Assembly: GCF_021310995.1 (NCBI RefSeq)
Contig: NZ_CP054151.1
Coordinates: forward strand, 909,501 to 973,500
Direction: 5' to 3'
Origin: Agrobacterium vaccinii
Lineage (GTDB): Bacteria; Pseudomonadota; Alphaproteobacteria; Rhizobiales; Rhizobiaceae
Length of the DNA: 64,000 nt
Every line of letters begins with the position of its first letter. Within the stretch, counting starts at the first letter, position 1. The notes beneath the pieces are model-generated. The model made no database searches. It had not been told where the DNA came from and saw nothing but the letters and a program-made list of their open reading frames with translations. The position numbers and the translations under genes are program-made. Of the stretch, positions 43,392-54,869 are shown piece after piece.

Positions 43392-44281
43392 CAGGGCACC
43401 TCGTGGCCTTTTGCGAGCGTGTAGAGTTCAAACCACATCTGCCTGTCCATAGTGACCTGGCTTGCCTGCGAAATGGCGGCGATGCGCTGAAGATTGTTGG
43501 TGCCGAGCACGGGCAGGATTTTTGCCGGATGGCGAAGCAACCACGCGATGGCGACTGCGGCAGTGTCGACACCCTGATCTCCCGCGATTTTTGCCATGGC
43601 ATCGGCCACAGCACCGCCTGCGGTCATCAGCGCGCCGCCCCCTAGTGGCGACCATGCCATGATGGCAAGGTTGCGTTCCTGAAGATAGGGGAGATCGCCA
43701 TTCGTAAAGGCCGAGGTTTCGGCAAGGCTAAGCTCGATCTGGTTGGTCACCAGTTCGTTTTCCATATGCGTCTGCAGCAGGGAAAAGTCCCACGGGCGGA
43801 AGTTGGAAACACCGACGCTGCGAACTTTGCCAGAGGCGACCAAAGCGTCGAGCGCAGCACCCGTTTCGTCAGGGTCCATCATCGGATCAGGGCGATGGAT
43901 CAGCAACAGGTCGATGTGATCGGTCGCCATGTCGCGCAACGATGCTTCGACGGAAGCATTGATATGCTCTGCGGACGTATCGTAGTGCTTGACGCGAACT
44001 GCAGAATGCCGACCAGCTGGAGCGACGATGCCGCATTTCGTGACGATTTCGACCTTGTCACGTAGCGACGGCGATGCCTTGAAGGCTGCACCCAGGATCG
44101 CTTCTGCCGTGTAGCCGCCGTAGATATCGGCCTGATCGAGCGTGGTGATGCCCTGCGCAAGGCAGGCTTCGATCTTGGCTTGAACGTGCTTCGCAGACGT
44201 ATCAGCGTCATCGCCAACGCGCCACATTCCGTAGACGATGCGGCTCAGTGACAGTTCGGGTGTAAGTTCGATGCGGTCCAT
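43391..44281 (-). CDS. smoB: 6-oxo-glucose reductase SmoB (aldo-keto reductase)
   Basis: 296-residue aldo-keto reductase. The catalytic tetrad is visible: Asp and Tyr in LDQADIYGGY, Lys in VEIVTKCGI and His in DLLLIHRPD. In the sulfo-SMO pathway it reduces 6-oxo-D-glucose, made by SmoC, to glucose with NADPH. It overlaps both smoC and smoA by one base, so the three are coupled. Confidence 0.9.
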   Translation of the reverse strand: MDRIELTPELSLSRIVYGMWRVGDDADTSAKHVQAKIEACLAQGITTLDQADIYGGYTAEAILGAAFKASPSLRDKVEIVTKCGIVAPAGRHSAVRVKHYDTSAEHINASVEASLRDMATDHIDLLLIHRPDPMMDPDETGAALDALVASGKVRSVGVSNFRPWDFSLLQTHMENELVTNQIELSLAETSAFTNGDLPYLQERNLAIMAWSPLGGGALMTAGGAVADAMAKIAGDQGVDTAAVAIAWLLRHPAKILPVLGTNNLQRIAAISQASQVTMDRQMWFELYTLAKGHEVP

Positions 44282-45438
44282 CAGTGACGGTCTCCGTTTC
44301 CAAGAGGTGTTGCGGGTGTCGCTTCGGGCACACGCCCGTGGACATGCGGCAGAGAACAGGTCTTCAATTGCGGCAGGACTTTGCTGCCGAAATGTTCGGC
44401 CTCATCCAGATGTGGGTAGCCGGATAAGATGAAGGCGCGAATGCCCATCTTCTGATAGTCTTCCAACTTGCTCAAAACCTGGTCGGTCGAGCCAACAAGT
44501 GCTGCGCCGCAGCCTGAGCGGGCGCGTCCGATACCCGTCCAGAGGTTCGGCTCGATATAGCCGAACTTATCTGCAAGTTCCCGTGCCTTGGCTTGATGCG
44601 CAACGCCCAGCGAGATGCTGTCATGGGCACGATTACGGATCAGCTGGCCATATTCATCATCCAGCTTGGAAACGAGATGCTCGGCATATTCTTGCGCTTC
44701 TTTTTCCGTATCGCGGACGATCATATGAACGCGCAGGCCGTAATCGAGCGTTCTGCCATGCGCTTCGGCGCGGGCGTGGACGGCACGCATGCGCTCGGCA
44801 AGCTGGTCCTTCGTCTCGGGCCACATGAGATAAACATCGCACTGCGCACCGCACAGCTCCAGAGCATCGGGAGAATAGCCGCCGAAATAGAGCAGGGGGC
44901 CGCCGTTCTGCTGATAGGGGCGGGCTGGTTCGGTCGAAACGCCCTTGAACTGGTAGATTTCCCCATCGTGGTCGATGGTTTCGCGTGTCCAAGCCTGACG
45001 CAGGATTTCCACCACTTCGTGGCTGCGCTTGTAACGATAGGCGCTATCTGCAACTTCGCCCGGAAAATCCGAGCTGATGACGTTCAGTGTCAGACGACCC
45101 TTGAGCATATGGTCAAGCGTGGCCACGGTGCGGGCCAGCATGATGGGTTGCATCTCGCCGCAGCGGATTGCAGCCAGCATATTGATCTTGTCGGTAATCG
45201 GCGCGCAACCTGCAACGAAGCTCAGCGTATCCTGTCCGACCTGATAGGAGGATGGGCAGAGGATATTGCGAAATCCAAGCTCTTCGGCCTTTTTGACGAT
45301 TGCGGAGCAATGGTCCCAACTGGAGCGCAAAGAGCCATCGGGAACGCCAAGATAGGCGTAGTCATCGGAGCACAGCGCCGAAAACCAGGACACCTCGGCG
45401 GCATCCAGATCAGCAGATGTTACGGGAACAATCGTCAT
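44281..45438 (-). CDS. smoC: Sulfoquinovose monooxygenase SmoC (SsuD-like)
   Basis: 385-residue luciferase-like flavin monooxygenase of the alkanesulfonate monooxygenase branch. Typical segments are GFRNILCPSSYQVGQDTLSF, RCGEMQPIMLARTVATLDHM and GRLTLNVISSDFPGEVADSA. It uses FMNH2 and oxygen to break the C-S bond of sulfoquinovose, giving sulfite and 6-oxoglucose. It is the first gene of the smoCBA unit, divergent from smoD, and a candidate SmoD operator lies 54 bp upstream. The assignment rests mostly on the complete conserved gene order. Confidence 0.9.
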   Translation of the reverse strand: MTIVPVTSADLDAAEVSWFSALCSDDYAYLGVPDGSLRSSWDHCSAIVKKAEELGFRNILCPSSYQVGQDTLSFVAGCAPITDKINMLAAIRCGEMQPIMLARTVATLDHMLKGRLTLNVISSDFPGEVADSAYRYKRSHEVVEILRQAWTRETIDHDGEIYQFKGVSTEPARPYQQNGGPLLYFGGYSPDALELCGAQCDVYLMWPETKDQLAERMRAVHARAEAHGRTLDYGLRVHMIVRDTEKEAQEYAEHLVSKLDDEYGQLIRNRAHDSISLGVAHQAKARELADKFGYIEPNLWTGIGRARSGCGAALVGSTDQVLSKLEDYQKMGIRAFILSGYPHLDEAEHFGSKVLPQLKTCSLPHVHGRVPEATPATPLGNGDRH

Positions 45439-45491
45439 GAAATCCTCCTCACAGGACGTTGCTCAATTAACTAACATCAGGTATTGAGTAA

Positions 45492-45510
45492 ATCAATAAT
45501 GTATCAATTA
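45492..45510. promoter_or_regulatory. Candidate SmoD operator 1
   Basis: ATCAATAATGTATCAATTA between smoC and smoD. Two ATCAAT repeats lie 11 bp apart. The same element, on the other strand, precedes smoE at 46361-46379 with the two variable central bases different. Confidence 0.6.
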
Positions 45511-45539
45511 TTTCTCCCGCGCAGAGGAAGGTGTTGAAA

Positions 45540-46244
45540 ATGCGGAGTTCCAAAGGAAGTTTGCCGGTGTATCTCCAGATTGCGGAGACACTGGTGCGGG
45601 ACATTACTGCCGGTCGGTTGATCGACGGAGAGAAGCTTCCGCCGGAGCGCGAGATGGCGACAACGCTTGGAATTGCGGTCGGAACGCTTCGAAAGACGCT
45701 GGCCGAACTCCATACACGCGGACTGCTGGAGCGCATTCAGGGATCAGGCAATTACATCCGCGCGGTTACCGATCCGAAAAGCGTTTATGCCATGTTTCGC
45801 CTGGAGCTGGTGGCGGGGGGCGGCTTCCCGACGGCGGAAATTCTGAGCGTCAGCCGTGAGGTCAAGCCTGCGGCATTACCAGCCTTCGGCGCGTCACAGG
45901 AAGGCCACCGCATTCGTCGGATCAGGCGCATTGCCGGACAGGTTGCGGCGATTGAGGAAATATGGCTCGACGGTTCCTACATCGAAAAGGTCGCAGCCGA
46001 GGATTTGTCGGAATCGCTCTATCTCTATTATCGCACACGTCTGGGATTATGGATCGCCAAAGCGGAAGACCATATTGGCCTCGGCCATGTGCCGGATTGG
46101 GCACCGGAGGCGTTCGGGCCGAAAACCGGGCAGCCCGTTCCCCATATATTGCGCGTCAGTTATTCACATGAGGGCGCGATGGCCGAGGTCTCACACACCT
46201 GGTACGATCCGAATGTTGCCCGTTACGTCAATCGCCTCAAATAG
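45540..46244 (+). CDS. smoD: GntR-family regulator SmoD
   Basis: About 234 residues. The N-terminal GntR winged helix-turn-helix has LPVYLQIAETLVRDITAGRL and REMATTLGIAVGTLRKTLAEL; the C-terminal half is a UTRA-like ligand domain (RIRRIRRIAGQVAAIEEIWL). I chose the ATG at 45540 with GAGGAAGG nine bases upstream; a GTG at 45531 would leave no room for that site. It is divergent from smoCBA and precedes smoEFGHI. The shared operator-like element on both sides suggests it represses both units until an inducer from sulfoquinovose appears. Confidence 0.88.
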   Translation: MRSSKGSLPVYLQIAETLVRDITAGRLIDGEKLPPEREMATTLGIAVGTLRKTLAELHTRGLLERIQGSGNYIRAVTDPKSVYAMFRLELVAGGGFPTAEILSVSREVKPAALPAFGASQEGHRIRRIRRIAGQVAAIEEIWLDGSYIEKVAAEDLSESLYLYYRTRLGLWIAKAEDHIGLGHVPDWAPEAFGPKTGQPVPHILRVSYSHEGAMAEVSHTWYDPNVARYVNRLK

Positions 46245-46360
46245 ATTTTGCGCGAGGCTTGGAAGTGGTCAGGATCATTTGCCCCATCCTGGATTTTAAA
46301 CGAAATCAAAATTCTCTTGATAAATCAAAACGTAGATTTCAATTTTAAACGGAATAAATT

Positions 46361-46379
46361 AAATTGATACACCATTGAT
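46361..46379. promoter_or_regulatory. Candidate SmoD operator 2
   Basis: AAATTGATACACCATTGAT, the reverse-strand match of the site at 45492-45510 (ATCAAT-N2-TGTATCAATT). It lies 75 bp upstream of smoE. The preceding 110 bp also hold two copies of TTTTAAACG-A/G-AAT at 46294-46306 and 46343-46355. Confidence 0.6.
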
Positions 46380-46453
46380 TTCCTTAAATCCTTGCGTATG
46401 CTCAATTCCAGAGGAGCCCGGAGCATTGTCGCCGAGGGTTGGGTGATTAAGAA

Positions 46454-48822
<2,369 letters not shown>

Positions 48823-48832
48823 GCTGCGACAT

Positions 48833-48864
48833 GTCTCTCCTTCCTGCTTTCGGGGAGGGGAGAC
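48833..48864 (+). other. Hairpin after smoF
   Basis: GTCTCTCCTTCC pairs over 12 bp (with G-U pairs) with GGGAGGGGAGAC, 11 bp past the smoF stop, followed by CTTTTC. It may lower read-through into smoG or protect smoF mRNA, giving the usual excess of binding protein. Confidence 0.55.
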
Positions 48865-48940
48865 CTTTTCTCAAAATGGCCTGCCCTCTGGAGGCGACGC
48901 TGCATCGCCGCCAGAACTTTCAATGTCTCGGAACGAAGCC

Positions 48941-49876
48941 ATGGCAATGACGACCCAACTCAAAACTGGTGATGATCAGTCGGCACCATCGCCAAGCTGG
49001 ACGCGGTGGCTCGACCTGAGCGACCGTTCGCTGGCGGTCCTGCTTCTGGCACCGGCAGCACTGCTTCTGGCATTGATCATCGTTTATCCGGTGTGCCGGT
49101 TAATCTATACGAGCTTTTTCAGCCTGTCGCTGACATCGGGTCTGCCTGCCGCCTTCGTGGGCTTTGAAAACTACCAGCTGATGATCGAAGACCCGGTTTT
49201 CTGGGAAACGACGTGGAATACGGTTCTGATCACGTTGATCACGGTGCCCGGTGCGCTGTTTGTCGGCCTTGGCCTCGCGCTGATGGCGAACCTTCCTTTT
49301 GGCATGCAATGGCCCGTTCGGCTGTCGCTGCTGATCCCGTGGGCGCTGCCTCTATCCTTTGCGGGATTGATCTTTGCATGGTTCTTCCATTCCGAATACG
49401 GCGTGGTCAACGACGTGCTGAACCGCTTCGGCTTTGAAGGCATCATCTGGTTCAATTCGCCCAACTGGGCCTTCGCCGCCATCTGCCTCACCATCATCTG
49501 GAAGACATCCTCCTTCATGGCGCTGATCATTCTGGCCGGTCTGCAAACCATTCCCCGTTCGCTGTACGAAGCTGCGGATGTAGACGGTGCCGGGCGGCTG
49601 CGGCAGTTCTTCGAGATCACCTTGCCATTGCTGAAACCCTCAATTGTCGTGGCCCTGATTTTCCGCACGATTACCGCGCTCCAGACCTTCGACATTCCCT
49701 ACATGATGACAGGCGGCGGGCCGGGAACATCGACTGCAACGCTTGCTATGTATATCCACCAGAACACCGTGTCGTTCCTCGATCTCGGCTACGGCTCCGC
49801 ACTCGCCGTCGTGATGTTCGTGATGTCCATGTGCGTCACGGCCGTCTATCTGCGCATGATCAGGACGAAGGAATAA
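48941..49876 (+). CDS. smoG: ABC transporter permease SmoG
   Basis: About 311 residues, six membrane segments, MalF-type. The cytoplasmic coupling loop [24 protein letters not shown] is present near residue 205. I chose the ATG at 48941 with GGAACGAAG just upstream; ATGs at 48923 and 48947 are also in frame. It ends 5 bp before smoH. Confidence 0.88.
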   Translation: MAMTTQLKTGDDQSAPSPSWTRWLDLSDRSLAVLLLAPAALLLALIIVYPVCRLIYTSFFSLSLTSGLPAAFVGFENYQLMIEDPVFWETTWNTVLITLITVPGALFVGLGLALMANLPFGMQWPVRLSLLIPWALPLSFAGLIFAWFFHSEYGVVNDVLNRFGFEGIIWFNSPNWAFAAICLTIIWKTSSFMALIILAGLQTIPRSLYEAADVDGAGRLRQFFEITLPLLKPSIVVALIFRTITALQTFDIPYMMTGGGPGTSTATLAMYIHQNTVSFLDLGYGSALAVVMFVMSMCVTAVYLRMIRTKE

Positions 49877-49881
49877 TCGCC

Positions 49882-50736
49882 ATGACCACGCAAACCGCTT
49901 CCGGCTCCATGTCCTTTCTCTCCGGCAAACCGCTGCGTTTCATCGCTGCCGGCATTCTGCTGATCAACGGCCTGTTTCCAGCACTGTGGATTCTCTTCAC
50001 ATCGCTGAAAACAGAAGCGGAACTCACCGCAAAGCCTATTACCTGGATACCGCATGCGCCGACGTTGCAAAACTACATGCAGGCGTTTTCGGACCAGCCG
50101 CTGCACATCTTCCTGTTCAACAGCTTTATGGTGGCACTGCTCTCGACGGCGCTGACACTGCTGGTCTCGGTCCTTGCAGCCTATGCGCTGGCGCGGCTCA
50201 ATCTCGCCTATCGCGGGCTGATCCTGTCGTTGATCATCGCTGTCTCCACCTTTCCGCTGGTTACGCTTCTGGTACCGCTGTTTGAAATCATGCGCGCCCT
50301 CAATCTTCTCAACAGCTGGATTGCGCTGGTGCTGCCCTACACGGTGCTCAGCCTGCCGGTCTGCACGTTGATGCTGGTCTCGTTCTTCGAGGGCATTCCG
50401 CGCGATCTGGAAAACGCCGCCATGATCGATGGCTGCACGCGAATGGGAGCCCTGTTCAAGGTGGTCGTGCCGCTTTGCGCGCCCGGTGTCTTCACCGCCG
50501 GTATCCTCGCCTTCGTCAATGCCTGGGATGAATTCCTGTTGGCGCTGTCCTTCAACTCCAACCCGTCCTTGCGCACGCTACCAGTTGGCATCCAGCTTTA
50601 TCAGGGCGAGTTCGCGTTCCCATGGCCCGTGATCTCCGCGGCCCTCGTCGTCGGCATCGTACCAGTCGCCATTCTCATTGTCATCTTCCAGGAGCGTGTC
50701 GTCTCCGGCCTGACGGCAGGCGGCATCAAGGGATGA
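49882..50736 (+). CDS. smoH: ABC transporter permease SmoH
   Basis: About 284 residues, six membrane segments, MalG-type, with the coupling loop ENAAMIDGCTRMGALFKVVVPLCAPG. The ATG at 49882 follows smoG directly; upstream in-frame starts overlap smoG and lack a ribosome site. Together with SmoG it forms the membrane channel of the importer. Confidence 0.88.
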   Translation: MTTQTASGSMSFLSGKPLRFIAAGILLINGLFPALWILFTSLKTEAELTAKPITWIPHAPTLQNYMQAFSDQPLHIFLFNSFMVALLSTALTLLVSVLAAYALARLNLAYRGLILSLIIAVSTFPLVTLLVPLFEIMRALNLLNSWIALVLPYTVLSLPVCTLMLVSFFEGIPRDLENAAMIDGCTRMGALFKVVVPLCAPGVFTAGILAFVNAWDEFLLALSFNSNPSLRTLPVGIQLYQGEFAFPWPVISAALVVGIVPVAILIVIFQERVVSGLTAGGIKG

Positions 50737-50788
50737 GTAAGTTCGCGATGCGAACCAACTGAAATCGAAGACTTTGAAAGACAGTGTC

Positions 50789-52780
50789 ATGAAACTCGAG
50801 CAGACTGAGACCGGCTTCACGCTGTCCCTGAACGACCGTGCTATCCTCGACCACAGCGATGCATCGCCAGCGATCTTTGTCGGCATCGGCCAGGAGCGCA
50901 TGGACATGTATCGTGGCAACTTCGAGATCGAAGACTACGTTATCGAACGCCGTGCTCTGGCCCACGCCCAGGTCGAAGGCAACCGCATACTGCTCTTCGA
51001 CGCGGCAGGACAACCGCCCCGTCTCATCCTGACCGTCGTTGATAATGCCATCACGTTCGAAGCGACAGACCCCAAACTCAACCGCCTCTGGGTGCGCATC
51101 AAAGCCGATGAGGACGAGCATGTCTGGGGCGGCGGCGAGCAGATGTCCTATTTCGACATGCGGGGCCGCCGTTTTCCGCTCTGGACATCCGAGCCCGGTG
51201 TCGGTCGTGACCCGACAAGCGAAATCACCTTCAAAGCCAACGTCAAGGACAAGGCCGGGGGCGATTACTTCAACACCAACTATCCCCAGCCGACCTATGT
51301 CTCGTCGGCGCTCTACGCCCTGCACGTGGACACAACGGCCTATTCCGTCTTCGATTTCCGACAGAAGGCCTTCCACGAAATCGAGATATGGGCGATCCCC
51401 GACCGTATCGAACTCTTTGCCGCAAACACCTTCGTGGACTTGGTCGAGACGCTGTCCTCGCGCTTCGGTCGCCAACCGCCGCTGCCCGATTGGGTCTATA
51501 ATGGTGCGATCATTGGTCTGAAAGACGGCGCAAATTCCTTCACTCGCCTTGAGACGATGCGCGCCGCCGGTGTGCAAGTCTCCGCGCTCTGGTGTGAAGA
51601 CTGGGTCGGGTTGAGACAAACATCCTTCGGTTCCAGATTGTTCTGGGACTGGCAGGCAAACGAGACACGCTATCCTGGACTGCGCCAGAAAATCGGCGAA
51701 CTGCATGACAGCGGCATTCGCTTTCTGGGCTATGTAAACCCTTATCTGTGCGTCGATGGTCCGCTATTCGAGATCGCAGACAAGGCTGGCTATTTCGCCA
51801 CAGACGGTGCGGGAAAAACGGCGCTGGTGGATTTCGGCGAATTCGATTGCGGTGTCGTGGATTTCACGAATGAGGCTGCAGCCGATTGGTTCGCAGAAAA
51901 GATCATCGGTAAGAACATGCTCGACTTCGGGCTTTCCGGCTGGATGGCGGATTTCGGTGAGTATCTGCCCATCGACGTCCACCTGTCGAATGGTATCGAT
52001 GCCAAACTGATGCACAATGCCTGGCCGACCCTCTGGGCTGAGGTCAACGCCAAGGCCGTTGACTCGCGCGACAAGACCGGTGACGCCTTGTTCTTCATGC
52101 GGGCAGGCTTCACGGGCGTTCAGAAACATTGTCCGCTTTTATGGGGCGGTGACCAATCGGTCGATTTCTCACGCCATGACGGGCTCGTCACTGTCATGTG
52201 CGGAGCGCTGTCCTCGGGTCTTCTGGGCAACGCCTACCACCATTCGGATATCGGCGGTTACACCAGCCTTTTCGGCAATGTCCGCACGCCGGAGCTTTTG
52301 ATGCGCTGGGCGGAAATGGCGGCGTTTACGCCCGTCATGCGCAGCCACGAGGGAAATCGCCCGCGTGAAAATGTACAGATCGATCAGGACCCGGAAGTCC
52401 TTACGCATTTTGCGCGCATGACGCGGATTTACCGACATCTCGCACCCTACCTTAAGTCTCTCTCCGCAGAGGCGGTGGAACGGGGCTTGCCGGTGCAACG
52501 CCCGCTCTTCTTGCACCATCAGGAGGACCGCCAGACTTACACCATTCAGGACAGCTACCTCTACGGTGCCGACATGCTCGTAGCGCCGGTGTGGCAAGCC
52601 GCGCAGGAAACACGTTCCGTCTATCTTCCAAAGGGTGAGCTCTGGGTCCACGTCTGGACGGAAGAGGTTTTCGAAGGCGGCCAAGAGGTAGAGGTGGCAG
52701 CGCCAACAGGCAAACCCGCCGTGTTCTACCGTGCTGGCTGCACGAACGAAACGCTTTTTGCCAGTCTGCGAAATATCTGA
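50789..52780 (+). CDS. smoI: Sulfoquinovosidase SmoI (GH31)
   Basis: 663-residue glycoside hydrolase of family 31, YihQ branch, which frees sulfoquinovose from sulfoquinovosyl glycerol. The nucleophile is Asp388 in GWMADFGEYLP and the acid/base is Asp455 in LLWGGDQSVDF, which matches the residue number I recall from structural work on the A. tumefaciens enzyme when the ATG at 50789 is used. The ALWCEDWVGLRQTSFGSRLF block holds the sulfonate-recognising Arg/Trp region. A TTG at 50774 is in frame. It has no signal peptide, so hydrolysis takes place in the cytoplasm after import. It ends the smoEFGHI operon. Confidence 0.92.
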   Translation: MKLEQTETGFTLSLNDRAILDHSDASPAIFVGIGQERMDMYRGNFEIEDYVIERRALAHAQVEGNRILLFDAAGQPPRLILTVVDNAITFEATDPKLNRLWVRIKADEDEHVWGGGEQMSYFDMRGRRFPLWTSEPGVGRDPTSEITFKANVKDKAGGDYFNTNYPQPTYVSSALYALHVDTTAYSVFDFRQKAFHEIEIWAIPDRIELFAANTFVDLVETLSSRFGRQPPLPDWVYNGAIIGLKDGANSFTRLETMRAAGVQVSALWCEDWVGLRQTSFGSRLFWDWQANETRYPGLRQKIGELHDSGIRFLGYVNPYLCVDGPLFEIADKAGYFATDGAGKTALVDFGEFDCGVVDFTNEAAADWFAEKIIGKNMLDFGLSGWMADFGEYLPIDVHLSNGIDAKLMHNAWPTLWAEVNAKAVDSRDKTGDALFFMRAGFTGVQKHCPLLWGGDQSVDFSRHDGLVTVMCGALSSGLLGNAYHHSDIGGYTSLFGNVRTPELLMRWAEMAAFTPVMRSHEGNRPRENVQIDQDPEVLTHFARMTRIYRHLAPYLKSLSAEAVERGLPVQRPLFLHHQEDRQTYTIQDSYLYGADMLVAPVWQAAQETRSVYLPKGELWVHVWTEEVFEGGQEVEVAAPTGKPAVFYRAGCTNETLFASLRNI

Positions 52781-52792
52781 ATACAATGAAAA

Positions 52793-52817
52793 ACCCCGCA
52801 GCTCGAAACTGCGGGGT
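52793..52817. terminator. Bidirectional terminator after smoI
   Basis: ACCCCGCAG and CTGCGGGGT are perfect 9-bp arms with a 7-nt loop. On the minus strand a TTTTTC run follows, so it ends the small leftward gene at 52875-53114 well; on the plus strand the run is poor. Confidence 0.75.
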
Positions 52818-52874
52818 ACACGTCTGATGTTTCATCATGATAAGGCGACGACTGTGTCGCCTGGTCAGCTCGCG

Positions 52875-53114
52875 TCAGGCCGAAAACTTGACGCTGACAC
52901 CGCGCTGGCGAAAATAGGCCTGCATCAACTTGCGTCCCGACCGATTGCCATGCGGCAATCTGGCCGGATCGAACACGGCTTCTTTGACGCCCTCGCGCGC
53001 CAATGCGAGCTTAAGAGCTGCAATATGCTCATCGATCCCGGCATTATCGGCATCGAGCGATTCGTAAATCTTGCCAGTCACCTCGGCCACGGTCTGTTCG
53101 CTCACGGTCTTCAT
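52875..53114 (-). CDS. Small conserved-looking protein of unknown function
   Basis: 79 residues (MKTVSEQTVAEVTGKIYESL...), predicted mainly helical, with a basic C-terminus (RQRGVSVKF). It is placed between its own terminator at 52793-52817 and a 133-bp gap to the psicose epimerase gene. GAAGG-type bases precede the ATG. No domain is recognised; composition and isolation from neighbours suggest a real single gene. Confidence 0.55.
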   Translation of the reverse strand: MKTVSEQTVAEVTGKIYESLDADNAGIDEHIAALKLALAREGVKEAVFDPARLPHGNRSGRKLMQAYFRQRGVSVKFSA

Positions 53115-53247
53115 CCTTCACTCTCTGAACCGGAGCGATACCACACATTGTTTCGCCGCAAAACATGTCGAAAGCGAGCGAGCAAACTTTTTGGCCATGA
53201 TCGTGCCCGCAACCTTAGGCGCTGCGAGCACCATAGATAGTGGGCTT

Positions 53248-54117
53248 TCAACCACCCAGAACGAAACGGGAGAATGTGAGGGAATTTCGCGCATCCTCAT
53301 CCATTTTCGCCACATCTGCGCCTTCGCTCAGGTCTCTCCAAACCCTGATATCAGAGCCGATGGTTCCGCCTGTTTTGACGAAAGGCTCCATGACGACGAC
53401 ACCGTTATAGTTGATTTCGCGCAAGGCTGCGCCGATCTCGTGCCACGGCATTCTACCTTTTCCCGGTACGCGGCGATTGCTTTCGCCGGTGTGGAAGTGG
53501 CCGAGCAGCGGGCCTGCGGTGCGGATCGCGTCGCCAAAACTGTCTTCCTCGATGTTCATGTGGAACGTGTCGAGCATCACCTTCACATTCGGCTTGCCAA
53601 CCTCGGTCACGAAGGCAACACCTTCGGCTGCGGTGTTGAGGACGTGGTTTTCGAAGCGGTTGAGAACTTCGATACACAGATTGATACCGAGATCATTGGC
53701 AAAATCGGCGATGCCGTGAATGCCCTCTACGCCACGCGCGCGATCTCCTTCCTTGTCCACGGGCTGGGAGTAATCGACCGGCCAGTAGGAATGAAGCGCG
53801 CCTCCGATGGTCTTGATGTCGAGCTTGGCGACATTCGTCAGCGTCTTCTCGAAGAATGCCTTGCCCGCTTCACGCACGGCGACATCGGGTGATGACAGAT
53901 TCTTTGCCTTGGACGGACCAATGCCGGCCGTCAGGATGATGCCATTATCCCTAGCGCTCTGCTTGATCGCGGCGAGGTCCGCATCGCTGTAGTCGTTGAT
54001 GTGATGGGCAGCGACCTCGATGACATCAAACCCAAGCTTGGCGACCTTCTCGATGTAAGGGCCGAATTTGGCGCTCCACTCATGTTCCCAGTAGGAATAA
54101 TAGATACCGTGTTTCAT
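53248..54117 (-). CDS. dpe: D-psicose (D-allulose) 3-epimerase
   Basis: 289 residues, the same length as the A. tumefaciens enzyme, which interconverts D-fructose and D-psicose. The metal ligands fall at the expected positions when the ATG at 54117 (MKHGIYYSYW) is used: Glu150 in NLCIEVLNRF, Asp183 in VMLDTFHMN, His209 in LLGHFHTGE and Glu244 in VVMEPFVKTG. An in-frame ATG at 54132 adds five residues. It is the last gene of the leftward operon starting at 60305. From memory it is very close to the characterised enzyme. Confidence 0.93.
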   Translation of the reverse strand: MKHGIYYSYWEHEWSAKFGPYIEKVAKLGFDVIEVAAHHINDYSDADLAAIKQSARDNGIILTAGIGPSKAKNLSSPDVAVREAGKAFFEKTLTNVAKLDIKTIGGALHSYWPVDYSQPVDKEGDRARGVEGIHGIADFANDLGINLCIEVLNRFENHVLNTAAEGVAFVTEVGKPNVKVMLDTFHMNIEEDSFGDAIRTAGPLLGHFHTGESNRRVPGKGRMPWHEIGAALREINYNGVVVMEPFVKTGGTIGSDIRVWRDLSEGADVAKMDEDARNSLTFSRFVLGG

Positions 54118-54128
54118 CTGTGCCTCTC

Positions 54129-54812
54129 TCAATCGACGTGTGTCTTGGTGATGGTTGCGGGTCTGCCCGGATTTTTCACCCGAAGATCGGGCTCCAGGCT
54201 GGTTGAAGCGACCAGAAGCCCGTTCGGAAGATCGTTTTCCTCGACCTTGCGGGTAATTTCGGCGTCATCCATGTCGAAATTCTGCCAGCGCTCCCGAAGC
54301 CGCTGGCGCAGATCATCCTCGTCCACATCGACGAAAACGGAGACATCGAAGATCGGCTTCAGACGGTGCCAGGGCGACTGGCTTGCGAGGAGATAATTTC
54401 CTTCGCATACGATGATGTTGACGGATTGCGGGACAAGCCGCCCGCCTGCGCGGGCAATTTCGATGGCACGGTCGAAGACCGGCACGGCAACGACATCGTC
54501 TTCGTTGCGTTTCAGCCGCTCCAGCATGTGTCGCAGGCCATGCACGTCGAACGTATCGATGGCGCCTTTGAACTCACGGCGGCGCATCTCTTCCAAAACG
54601 GCATCGTCATAGTGATAGCCGTCCATGGGAAAAAGCGCCGCGCACACACCGGCTTCGCCGTTCAGAACTTCAACCACACGCTCGGCGATGGTTGATTTGC
54701 CGGAACCGGGCGCACCGGCAATCGCGATCATCAGCCGCCGCCCGTTTTCCTGCTGAAAACGCTGGAGGCTCAGTGCTGCGATCTCGTGCGCATTGTCATC
54801 GATTGTATTCAA
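54129..54812 (-). CDS. Small P-loop kinase (uridine kinase-like, FrcK-type sugar kinase)
   Basis: 227 residues with Walker A AGAPGSGKSTIAE near residue 32, FPMDGYHYDDAVLEE and VICEGNYLLASQSPW-like segments. It is of the phosphoribulokinase/uridine kinase fold used as a fructose kinase (FrcK) in rhizobial sugar operons. It lies 11 bp before the psicose epimerase gene, so it probably phosphorylates the fructose formed from psicose. The substrate is inferred from context. Confidence 0.75.
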   Translation of the reverse strand: MNTIDDNAHEIAALSLQRFQQENGRRLMIAIAGAPGSGKSTIAERVVEVLNGEAGVCAALFPMDGYHYDDAVLEEMRRREFKGAIDTFDVHGLRHMLERLKRNEDDVVAVPVFDRAIEIARAGGRLVPQSVNIIVCEGNYLLASQSPWHRLKPIFDVSVFVDVDEDDLRQRLRERWQNFDMDDAEITRKVEENDLPNGLLVASTSLEPDLRVKNPGRPATITKTHVD

Positions 54813-54869
54813 GGTGCATCTCGCTGCATGAATGAAGACGTGAACATCTGGACAAAAGGGAAGGAAGGG

